Shown here in pieces: positions 16,645 to 23,592 of a DNA stretch of 41,053 nucleotides. The notes below the pieces were generated by a model that had not been told where the DNA came from, searched no databases, and worked only from the letters and a program-made list of their open reading frames with translations. A program made the translations under genes and the position numbers. Every line of letters begins with the position of its first letter. Positions within the stretch are counted from its first letter, which is position 1. This stretch comes from Paracoccus sp. IB05 (lineage in GTDB: Bacteria; Pseudomonadota; Alphaproteobacteria; Rhodobacterales; Rhodobacteraceae), in the NCBI RefSeq assembly GCF_016405985.1, contig NZ_JAEFCF010000048.1, forward strand, positions 1 through 41,053, given 5' to 3'.

Positions 16645-17009
16645 ATGTTCCGCTTCATTATCCCCACCCTCGCCCTGACCCTCTCCGCCGCGTCGGCACA
16701 GGCCGAGGTCTCGCTCTCGATCCCGCTGGAAACCGGCGCGACCAGCACGATCGCCACCGCCAGCTACAGCTGCGCCGGGGGGCGCCTTTCACCGCGCAAT
16801 ATGTCAATGCCGGTGCCAATACGCTGGCGATCCTGCCCATTGATGGTGAGACCCGCAGCTTCGCCAATGTGGTTTCCGGCTCGGGCGCGCGCTATGCCTC
16901 GGGCCAGTATATCTGGTTGTCAAAGGGCGCAAACGCGACGCTGGAAAACGAGCTTGAGGAAGGCAGCCTGAAAGACTGCGTCTCGAAGGATTTCCTCGCG
17001 GCCGAATGA
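16645..17009 (+). pseudogene. MliC-family lysozyme inhibitor, frameshifted
   Basis: Residues 1-20 form a Sec signal peptide (FIIPTLALTLSAASAQA). They are followed by TASYSCAGG in the first frame, then, after a one-base shift, by FTAQYVNAGANTLAIL, YASGQYIWLSKGANATLE and LKDC, which match the MliC fold (membrane-bound or periplasmic inhibitor of c-type lysozyme). The shift is at a run of six G at about 16787-16792; seven G would restore one continuous frame of about 121 residues ending with TGA at 17007. A GGAGG ribosome binding site lies at 16636. There is no lipobox cysteine, so the product would be periplasmic (PliC-like). Either a sequencing error, a phase-variable tract or recent inactivation. 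Confidence 0.75.
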
Positions 17010-17056
17010 CCGCGAAAGGGCGGTGCCGACCCGCCGCACTTCAAGCCTGCCGCCCC

Positions 17057-18289
17057 TTAAGACAACACCCAGAGCCCGATCCCCAGCGTGACCAGCGTCA
17101 GCGGCGCACCAATGCGAAAATAGGCGCCAAAGCCGATGCGGATACTATCGCGCGCCGCATGTTCCGCGACGATCAGATTGGCCACCGATCCCAGCAGCGT
17201 GAAATTCCCCGCAAGGGTCGAAGCCATGGCAACCACGATCCAGGCCGATTGCGGGTCGTGAAGCTGTTCAACAAAGGGTTTGAGCACCAGAACTGCCGGG
17301 ACATTGCTGACAAGGTTTGACAGCACCGCAGTCAGCCCGGTCAGCGTGGGGGTATTGCTCAGATCGAAACGCCCTGCCGCGGCGAGCAGATCGCCGGTCA
17401 GCACGGCATGTTCCAGCCCCCGCACCACGATGAACAGCCCCGCAAACATCAACAAAAGCTTGCCGTCGATCTCGGCATAGATCTTGCGCGGCTCGACCCG
17501 GCGGGTCAGCATCAAAAGCGCCGCCGCACAGATCGCGACTTTCGCAACCGGCTGGCCGCTGAAGAAAAGCGCAATCATCCCAAGGCAGACAAGCCCCGAT
17601 TTCACCACCATCCAGCGGTGAAACCTGACCGGCAGGGTGACAGTCGCCAGCCGCGCCCGCGTCAGATATTCGCCAGGGTTGAGGACGGTGATCAGCAGGA
17701 TCGCCGCCAGCAGCCCAAGCGCGGCCACTGGCGCCAGCGTCGTGGCAAAGCCGGTATAGCTCAGCCCCGAAAGGTTGCCGATAATCATATTCTGCGGGTT
17801 ACCGGTGATGGTGGCAACCGATCCGACATTCGACGAGACCGCCACCGCGATCAGATAGGGCACAGGGTTGCGCCCAAGCGTCCGCGTCACCGCGATCACC
17901 ACAGGCGTCATGATCAGGCAGATCGCATCATTGACCAGAAAGGCCGAGAGCACACCCGTTGTCACCACCACCGCCGCCAGCAGCAGGACCGGATGATGCA
18001 TCCGCCCGACCGCCCACCCCGTCACCAGGCTGAAAAACCCCGAGATCCGCAGGTTGGCGACGACGATCATCATCCCCAGCAACAGCGTGATCGTGTCGAG
18101 ATCAACCGCCTGATAAGCTTCTTCCGGTGTCAGCACCCCGCAGCCGATCATAAAGGCCGCCCCGATCAGCGCCGCCCCTGTCCTGTCCACCCTGAGGAAG
18201 GGCATCCGCCCAATGGCGATCACCGCATAGGTGAGGGTGAAAATCACAATCGCAATAATCTGCGTGGGATTGAGAGCAAATCCGTCCAT
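17057..18289 (-). CDS. ArsB/NhaD-type anion or ion permease
   Basis: A 410-residue polytopic inner-membrane protein with about 11 helices, of the ion transporter superfamily including ArsB, NhaD and SLC13-like permeases. Family signatures are FLVNDAICLIMTPVVIAVT, VGSVATITGNPQNMIIG in the first half and the mirrored NLVSNVPAVLVLKPF with LAGNFTLLGSVANLIVAE in the second half. These TxxGNPxN-type hairpins are the substrate-binding re-entrant loops. The ATG at 18289 is chosen because MDGFALNPTQ leads straight into the first helix; an upstream start at 18337 adds unconserved residues. Substrate is unknown: arsenite, sodium/proton or an organic anion are all possible. No arsenic genes are nearby. 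Confidence 0.8.
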   Translation of the reverse strand: MDGFALNPTQIIAIVIFTLTYAVIAIGRMPFLRVDRTGAALIGAAFMIGCGVLTPEEAYQAVDLDTITLLLGMMIVVANLRISGFFSLVTGWAVGRMHHPVLLLAAVVVTTGVLSAFLVNDAICLIMTPVVIAVTRTLGRNPVPYLIAVAVSSNVGSVATITGNPQNMIIGNLSGLSYTGFATTLAPVAALGLLAAILLITVLNPGEYLTRARLATVTLPVRFHRWMVVKSGLVCLGMIALFFSGQPVAKVAICAAALLMLTRRVEPRKIYAEIDGKLLLMFAGLFIVVRGLEHAVLTGDLLAAAGRFDLSNTPTLTGLTAVLSNLVSNVPAVLVLKPFVEQLHDPQSAWIVVAMASTLAGNFTLLGSVANLIVAEHAARDSIRIGFGAYFRIGAPLTLVTLGIGLWVLS

Positions 18290-18555
18290 AGCCTGATCCG
18301 ACTGCACAGCGCGATGATCTGCATCGCAGTGCTCCATAGGCTATCACAGGCGCCGCCTCCAGCCTGCACGAAGGCGCCTGCCCCGTTCTGCGCGTCTTCA
18401 CCACCGCCATTGAAAACGATACATCTGTATTTATATGGCGCGGGAAGTCACTGCCCGGGAAACATGGTGCCCTCTGCGCCTCCGCGCATCTTTGGCTTCC
18501 AGCCCTCTTTGCCGCAGCCTTTCTACCGGATGCCATCCCGGGAACGGAACTCCAG

Positions 18556-19113
18556 ATGATTGAAACCGAACGCCTGATCCTGCGCCCCTTTCAGCCCGGC
18601 GATGCCGCGGGCCTCTTCGCCTATCTCAAGGCCCCGACTGCGAGTTGTTTCCTGTCGATGGCGCTTCCCGATATGGCGGCGGCGGAGGCGGATGTACAAA
18701 AGCGCGCCGGCGATGAGAGCGCGCTTGCGATCTGCCTGAAAGAGTCCGGCCAGGTTATCGGCGGCCTCTTTGGCGGCGCCACTCCGGATGAGGAAGACGA
18801 GACCGCCTCGGTCGGCTGGAACCTCAACCCTGCATTTGGCGGGCGCGGCTATGCTTTCGAGGCGGCGCGCGCCTTCTTCGATCATCTGTTCCTCGCAAAA
18901 GGCTTCCGCCGCCTTTACGCCTATGTTGAAGACCACAACCTCCCCTCGCAGCGACTTTGCGAAAAGCTGGGCATGCGCCGCGAGGGTGTGTTTCTCGAAT
19001 TCGTGTCCTTCACCAAAGACGAGGCCGGAAACCCGGTCTACGAGAACACGATGCAATACGCGATCCTGCAGCGGGAATGGATCGCGGGCGGGACCGCAGC
19101 GCACAGCCGCTGA
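18556..19113 (+). CDS. GNAT-family N-acetyltransferase (RimJ/RimL type)
   Basis: A 185-residue acetyl-CoA-dependent transferase. It begins with the RimJ-like METERLILRPF-type motif (IETERLILRPFQPGD). The acetyl-CoA-binding segment is NPAFGGRGYAFEAARAFFDHLF (the Q/RxxGxG/A loop), and RLCEKLGMRREGVFLEF is the C-terminal CoA-proximal helix and strand. Such proteins acetylate N-termini of proteins, or small amines; the actual substrate cannot be told. It stands alone; the upstream permease is divergent. Confidence 0.88.
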   Translation: MIETERLILRPFQPGDAAGLFAYLKAPTASCFLSMALPDMAAAEADVQKRAGDESALAICLKESGQVIGGLFGGATPDEEDETASVGWNLNPAFGGRGYAFEAARAFFDHLFLAKGFRRLYAYVEDHNLPSQRLCEKLGMRREGVFLEFVSFTKDEAGNPVYENTMQYAILQREWIAGGTAAHSR

Positions 19114-19463
19114 ACTGAGCGAGAGGAGCCGGTCATTCCACCTCAGAACAGGAAGCAGGGTCCAGACATCCCCGCCCGAGACCCGGTTTAACCGCCCGCC
19201 GAGATTTTAGTCTGCGCAACGCTTGGCCCCTGGGCCGGCTGGCTGATCGACGACTGGATCAGCGGCCAGCCAGGCCAGGTCAGCCATCGCACAATGCGGG
19301 CTGTTTCGCATACATGGCAGAAACCCCAACCCGATCATGCGCGAATTCTTCAGCACGGAGGAGCCCGAATTCCTGACCGGCTAAGGGGCATCCTGCGCAT
19401 CGCCTGCGCCGGAAAAATCTGCCACGATGGGAGGCAAAGCCCACACCTGAAGGAACGTCGCCC
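19114..19463. other. Gene-free interval with a long imperfect hairpin
   Basis: No gene recognised. A strong imperfect inverted repeat lies at 19230-19248 / 19257-19278 (left arm starts CTGGGCCGGCTGG, right arm ends GGCCAGCCAGGCCAG; one mismatch pair region and a 3-base bulge, 8-base loop GACGACTG). No T-run follows, so it is not a classical terminator. It could be an extragenic palindrome or a Rho-assisted end for the GNAT gene. Confidence 0.4.
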
Positions 19464-19817
19464 ATGATAGCCACAGTTCTGATCGCCCTGATCGCTGCGC
19501 TTCACGTCTATATTCTTGTGATCGAGATGATTCTCTGGACCACGCCACGCGCACGGAGCGTGTTCAATCTGACCGAAGATTTCGCACAAAAGACCAGGGT
19601 GATGGCCGCCAATCAGGGTCTTTACAACGGTTTTCTGGCCGCAGGGCTGATTACGGGCCTTTTGATGGGGGCGGAGGGGATGGCGTTCAAACTGTTCTTC
19701 CTCATTTGCGTCGCCCTCGCGGGGGTCTTCGGCGCAGCGACCTCAACCCGCCGAATCCTCTTCATCCAGGCGGTGCCCGCTCTGCTCGCGCTCGGGGCGC
19801 TGCTGGCGGGGATATGA
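19464..19817 (+). CDS. DUF1304 small membrane protein
   Basis: A 117-residue inner-membrane protein with four hydrophobic helices, matching DUF1304. Conserved parts are the N-terminal ALIAALHVYILVIEMILW, the TRVMAANQGLYNGFLAAGL segment, and GVFGAATSTRRILFIQAVPALLALG at the end. A good AAGGA ribosome binding site precedes the ATG. Family function is unknown. It stands alone and converges with a ClbS/DfsB-like remnant 15 bases further on. Confidence 0.85.
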   Translation: MIATVLIALIAALHVYILVIEMILWTTPRARSVFNLTEDFAQKTRVMAANQGLYNGFLAAGLITGLLMGAEGMAFKLFFLICVALAGVFGAATSTRRILFIQAVPALLALGALLAGI

Positions 19818-19832
19818 GGCCGGACGGCGGAT

Positions 19833-20078
19833 CATGACAGCCTCTGCGCGCGCAGCCAGCTGCGGATCCAACGCCGCGCATTGGCATAAGGGGAGGAGGT
19901 GTTGAACTGGATCATCCGGCCCTTTTTTCAATTCGCCATACCACGCCTTGCCATAAAGCTCATCATTGCTGCGCGCGGCGAAGGTTTTGGACAGCCGCGC
20001 TTTGGCCCGTTTCAACCGCTCCAGCAACGCGGGCCATGGCTCGGCCTGGTGATCGCAGTAGAATTTCTGCGCAAGAGG
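19833..20078 (-). pseudogene. ClbS/DfsB-family protein remnant, cut by the IS5 element
   Basis: Minus-strand conceptual translation from the IS junction reads QKFYCDHQAEPWPALLERLKRAKARL, then DELYGKAWYGELKKG; after a one-base shift in the AAAAAAGGG tract it continues MIQFNTSSPYANARRWIRSWLRA to a TGA at 19833. This matches the C-terminal part of ClbS/DfsB (DUF1706) four-helix proteins, some of which protect against colibactin-type genotoxins. The N-terminal half is absent and is not found on the far side of the IS, so the insertion was accompanied by deletion or rearrangement. Confidence 0.6.
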
Positions 20079-21119
20079 GGCTCTGTTGCACAAATTGGCC
20101 GATAGCCGAGGTTTCCGCTTCCCCGGACAGACCTATCCCCCGGCCTCTGTGATGGGCATTCCGAGCGCGGTGTAGCCGTTCATGACGGCGATCCGAACCT
20201 GAAGTTCCGCGACCTCGCGATCGAAGTCCTGTGCCACGAGACGCTGACCCAGAAGTTTTGCACAGTGCATCTTGGTTTCGACGCGGCTCCGACGGTGGTA
20301 TCCGCTCCATCGTCGCCACAGGGCGCGGCCCAGATACTTCGATGACCGCAAAGCTTCGTTGCGTGCGATGGCACCGGCGGTGACGGTCTTCCAGGGGGTC
20401 GCATTCCGGCGAGGCGGGATGACTGCATGTGCGCCACGCTCGGCAATAGCGTCATGGCATTTGCGGGTGTCGCAGGCACCGTCTGCCGTGACACTGCCGA
20501 TCTCCTGATCCTCGGGAATCTGGTCGGGCAGGTCGGGCAGAGCCGGAACATCACCGATGTGGCTTCCCGTGATCTCGACGGCGCGGACCTCCAATGTTCG
20601 TTCGTCGATGCCAAAATGGATTCTGCGCCAGACCCGCCGTTTGGGGCCGCCATGCTTGCGGGCGTTCCACTCACCTTCACCCTCGACCTTGATCCCCGTG
20701 CTGTCGATCAGCAAGTGCAGCGGCCCTTTGGAACCGCGATACGGAATGTTCACGGCCAGTCTCTGCTGGCAGCGAGACAGCGTGCTGAAGTCGGGCACCG
20801 CCCAGTTCAGACCCATCAGCCGCAAGAGGCTCTCGACGAACCCCGCAACGCCATGCCGGACAACACCTTCATCGAAAGGCAGGTCTGAATGGCCGCATCG
20901 CTGTAGGCCTGCTCCCGGCCACGCTTGCCCGTCGGCGCGGCAACCCAGTTCATCCCGGGGTCCAACCAGATCGTCAGCGAGCCTCGGCGCTTGAGCGCTT
21001 CATTGTAGGTCGGCCAGTTCTTGGTCTTGTAGCTCGGGGGCGCCGGTCTGCTCATGCCGCCTGGTTATCACACTCGGTTCACAACGTGAATCCAATCACC
21101 GGCTTTGTGCAACATAGCC
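20079..21119. mobile_element. IS5-family insertion sequence (about 1041 bp)
   Basis: Bounded by imperfect terminal inverted repeats: left GGCTCTGTTGCACAAA (20079-20094), right end reading inward GGCTATGTTGCACAAA (21119-21104), one mismatch in 16. It encodes a single transposase on the minus strand, now frameshifted. No target-site duplication is evident in the bases flanking the two ends, which fits a rearranged insertion. It separates the housekeeping-like left half of the window from the glycan/RTX region. Confidence 0.85.
20133..21055 (-). pseudogene. IS5-family transposase, frameshifted
   Basis: N-terminal part (from 21055): KTKNWPTYNEALKRRGSLTIWLD and YSDAAIQTCLSMKVLSGMALRG. C-terminal part in another frame (to 20133): GLNWAVPDFSTLSRCQQ, LLIDSTGIKV (first catalytic Asp of the DDE triad), VTADGACDTRKC (second Asp region) and RRSRVETKMHCAKLLG (catalytic Glu). 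The frame break is at about 20820-20870, in or near GVAGF. Without a programmed shift no full transposase is made; some IS5 members do use frameshifting, but usually near a slippery run that is not seen here. Confidence 0.8.
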
Positions 21120-21424
21120 AGTTTTAACCGCAGTCCTGTCGGCATCGAAGAGCCCCCGCGTGATCAAAGCCCGCCATTTTGCACGCCTTGCCGCATGACC
21201 GCAAAAGATCTTCTGGCCGCTCAGCCTAAATGGCCAGACATCCCGCGACCTCCCCTGTATGTCCGCGCACAGGCCCGGAACGGTTCAGTCTGCAATACGA
21301 GCGCTCGGGATTCCCCAAAAACGCGCAGCTTGTGCCGCCACATGGGCGGCGTTATCAGGAGGTTGTGATAACGACCCTGTCAGTTAGGCGGCAGACATAT
21401 CGGTACGAATTGCAACCTGTCTGA
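21120..21424. other. Gene-free interval with an operator-like palindrome at 21350-21373
   Basis: No gene recognised between the IS end and the next start. Near its right side is a perfect 8-bp inverted repeat, CGTTATCA (21350-21357) / TGATAACG (21366-21373), with an 8-base spacer GGAGGTTG. It lies about 52 bases before the next start codon and could be a repressor or activator site for the following genes. Confidence 0.4.
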
Positions 21425-22261
21425 GTGCTGCTGAAGCTGCGGAGCGGCAACAATGTCAGGCATATGCAGCGACAGGCCTTGGAGCCGCTCGGAATGCTGG
21501 AATTTAAAGTCCCGGAGGCGCTTCAGGCCCTCAATGATCGACTGAGACGCAGATTTTCCCGCGCTCCGGACACGGTCGATTTTCTCCCGGAAGACTCTGC
21601 GGACCTCGGGGAGATGGCGGGCCTAACCGTTGAGAAGCCGACCTCTCGGCCGGATGGGAAGCGCTCTGATATGGAACAGCAAATCAGGTTGCTGTCAAAA
21701 ACCTTCGAAGGCCAGTCCGAACTCGAACTGCTTCATGCCGTGGCGATCTCTTACCTCCGGAGAGACACGCCGCACACACAGAAGGCGTGGAAGCTGTTTC
21801 GAAGGCTATGGGCGGAGCAGTCCGGTTTTCTTGTGGAAAGACTGAGCGTCCGCTGGCTGATTTCGGCACTCCAAACATTCTATGATCATAGCGACGTGCC
21901 CGATGAGCGCAGCGCGGGAGGCATGGGCTTCATCTATGGCAACCTCATAAAAGTCTACGAGACGGAGCACCACGCTCGTCGGCGCAATCGACCGCCAGAA
22001 GCACACGCATTCAAGAACAAGAGTGTTCCCGGCATGTTCGGTTTCAGTCCGGGTGATGACATCCTCATCAACCTCAACGTCCTCATGCTGGACGCAGCCA
22101 AGCGCGGTGGGCTTGCCGGCGCACCACTCATCCATCTGATGGATGCCGTGGCCAGAGGCGATACCGTATTTCAACGCACCGACGCGCTGGCATCGGTACA
22201 CCCGTTCTCGGAACACCCACGCTTTACATTCTCCTTCGATGGCAGAAAGAATCAGTCATGA
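21425..22261 (+). CDS. Unknown protein coupled to a sulfotransferase
   Basis: A 278-residue protein that I do not recognise. It starts with GTG at 21425; an ATG at 21464 (MQRQALEPLG) is an alternative. The sequence is mostly soluble and helical: EQQIRLLSKTFEGQSELELLHAVAIS is followed by KAWKLFRRLWAEQSGFLVERLSVRWLISALQTFYDH, then a region FIYGNLIKVYETEHHARRR and FGFSPGDDILINLNVLMLDAAKRGG. No signal peptide or membrane helix is visible. Its stop overlaps the sulfotransferase start (ATGA), so the two are translated together. The role may be to support sulfation or glycan assembly, but that is only inferred from position. Confidence 0.7.
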   Translation: MLLKLRSGNNVRHMQRQALEPLGMLEFKVPEALQALNDRLRRRFSRAPDTVDFLPEDSADLGEMAGLTVEKPTSRPDGKRSDMEQQIRLLSKTFEGQSELELLHAVAISYLRRDTPHTQKAWKLFRRLWAEQSGFLVERLSVRWLISALQTFYDHSDVPDERSAGGMGFIYGNLIKVYETEHHARRRNRPPEAHAFKNKSVPGMFGFSPGDDILINLNVLMLDAAKRGGLAGAPLIHLMDAVARGDTVFQRTDALASVHPFSEHPRFTFSFDGRKNQS

Positions 22262-23067
22262 GCCAGTTGCCCGGAATTATCTGCATTGGCGCACAAAAGG
22301 CCGGCACCTCGTGGCTGCATGAGAATCTTGCGCTACATCCCCGGGTTTGGGTGCCCCCCTTCAAAGAGCTGCACTTCTTCGATTTCAAGTTTGTCGACGA
22401 CAGCAAAAAATGGGCCAGATGGCATGTGCGTTCAAATGTCAAGAAGCTGCTGGCTCGCGGAAACCTCACGGCAGATCAGGAGGTGCATCTTCGTTCATTG
22501 ATAGAGGAGCCGATCCTGAACGGCACCTGGTATAAAAGAGTATTTGGTGAAATGCCCGCCGGACGCGTTGGGCTCGACGTAACCCCCGAGTATTCCACGC
22601 TTCCCGCGGAGGGCATCTCGTTCATGAAGAAATACCTGCCGGATCCTCACATCATCTATATCATTCGCGACCCGGTTGAGAGGGCGATCTCACAGGCTAA
22701 GATGAACATGAAGCGAAAAGGCCTCCCCCTTCATGACACGGAAAGCTGGCTGGAGGCCGTCCGCGCCCCGGTCATCACTGCCCGCGGCAACTATGAGGGC
22801 TATGTCCCCTTGTGGGACGCCAGCGGCATGCGGATCTCATATATGGCATTCGGTGACATCTCGGCACGACCTCAGGAATTCCTGCGAGACGTAGAACAAT
22901 TCTGCGGACTTGAGGTCGGCGACTATCCGGATGCTCACAGGCCCGTCTTCCAGACGGGACCCGGGAATATTCCGGACTCGGTAAGAGCGCTGCTCGAGGA
23001 ACGGCTGGCTTCCCAAAGGGAATTCCTGGCCCAGAGGTTTGGAGCGGAGTTCATCAGCCGGACCTGA
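22258..23067 (+). CDS. PAPS-dependent sulfotransferase
   Basis: A 269-residue protein of the Sulfotransfer_1-like family. The 5'-phosphosulfate loop is at residues 10-24 (IGAQKAGTSWLHENL), the 3'-phosphate-binding segment is IIYIIRDPVERAISQ (about 138-152), and PPFKELHFFDFKF resembles the heparan-type NDST/HS sulfotransferase substrate region (KELHFFD). It would transfer sulfate from PAPS to a hydroxyl or amine of a glycan, probably in the cytoplasm. It overlaps the preceding unknown gene by four bases. No PAPS-synthesis genes are in the window. The RTX protein gene downstream and the glycan genes beyond the IS110 elements are possible partners. Confidence 0.88.
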   Translation: MSQLPGIICIGAQKAGTSWLHENLALHPRVWVPPFKELHFFDFKFVDDSKKWARWHVRSNVKKLLARGNLTADQEVHLRSLIEEPILNGTWYKRVFGEMPAGRVGLDVTPEYSTLPAEGISFMKKYLPDPHIIYIIRDPVERAISQAKMNMKRKGLPLHDTESWLEAVRAPVITARGNYEGYVPLWDASGMRISYMAFGDISARPQEFLRDVEQFCGLEVGDYPDAHRPVFQTGPGNIPDSVRALLEERLASQREFLAQRFGAEFISRT

Positions 23068-23115
23068 TCACAGCGCCGTTCGCCTGATGTGTTTTCACGG
23101 CAATACGTAGCACCG

Positions 23116-23130
23116 TTAATCTGTCGTTAA
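23116..23130. promoter_or_regulatory. CtrA-type binding site TTAA-N7-TTAA
   Basis: TTAA (23116-23119), seven bases, TTAA (23127-23130), inside a perfect inverted repeat CGTTAA-N7-TTAACG (23114-23132). This is the full CtrA consensus spacing known from Caulobacter and Rhodobacterales. It lies about 110 bases before the start of the small unknown gene and upstream of the RTX gene. Confidence 0.55.
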
Positions 23131-23241
23131 CGATTTGCGGATATCCTGACACGCAAAGGAAAGACGTTTTTCTGGCGGATCGACGGCGTAGAGCCTCAGC
23201 TCTATTTAATACATTCCATCACGAAAAATGAGGAAATTTCG

Positions 23242-23478
23242 GTGGATGCACATCTCCTCACCTTGCTGGAGCAGGCCCTGATAGGGTATGTTGAACGTTA
23301 TGGGATGACAGACGCGGCACGCTCTGCTCTTATGGCGTTGGGGCTAGCGGAAAGCCTTCAGGAACCCCTGCCCCGCCCGGATGTTAAAGATAGACATGCA
23401 CTGAATTGTGCGGAAATTTGCGGTTCGCAGAGTTATTTTAGAGACTTGGATGATGCGACCCGTAAGAAGCGGATATAG
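23242..23478 (+). CDS. Small unknown protein upstream of the RTX gene
   Basis: A 78-residue protein starting with GTG at 23242 behind a GAGGA ribosome binding site. The first 35 residues are strongly helical (LLTLLEQALIGYVERYGMTDAARSALMALGLAESL), and the rest is polar and ends in a basic KKRI. No signal peptide is visible and no family is recognised. It lies between a CtrA-type site and the RTX gene, with a 114-base gap to the latter, so it may be a regulator or chaperone of the secreted protein. The long 5' region and this gene are probably transcribed with the RTX gene. Confidence that it is translated is moderate. Confidence 0.5.
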   Translation: MDAHLLTLLEQALIGYVERYGMTDAARSALMALGLAESLQEPLPRPDVKDRHALNCAEICGSQSYFRDLDDATRKKRI

Positions 23479-23592
23479 CGGAATATTTTACGCAACCGCC
23501 GCAGAATTCGACCCGGAGGGTTATTTACCCCGTCGATTGCATGGAATTGTCCTGACGTCGGGCCGTCTGAATTTTTCTTTGGAGAGTGATTT

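Noticed and set aside
17408-18559. Plus-strand frame (383 codons) over the ArsB/NhaD-like permease
   Set aside because: Very basic, His/Arg/Gln-rich product typical of the complement of a hydrophobic protein gene.
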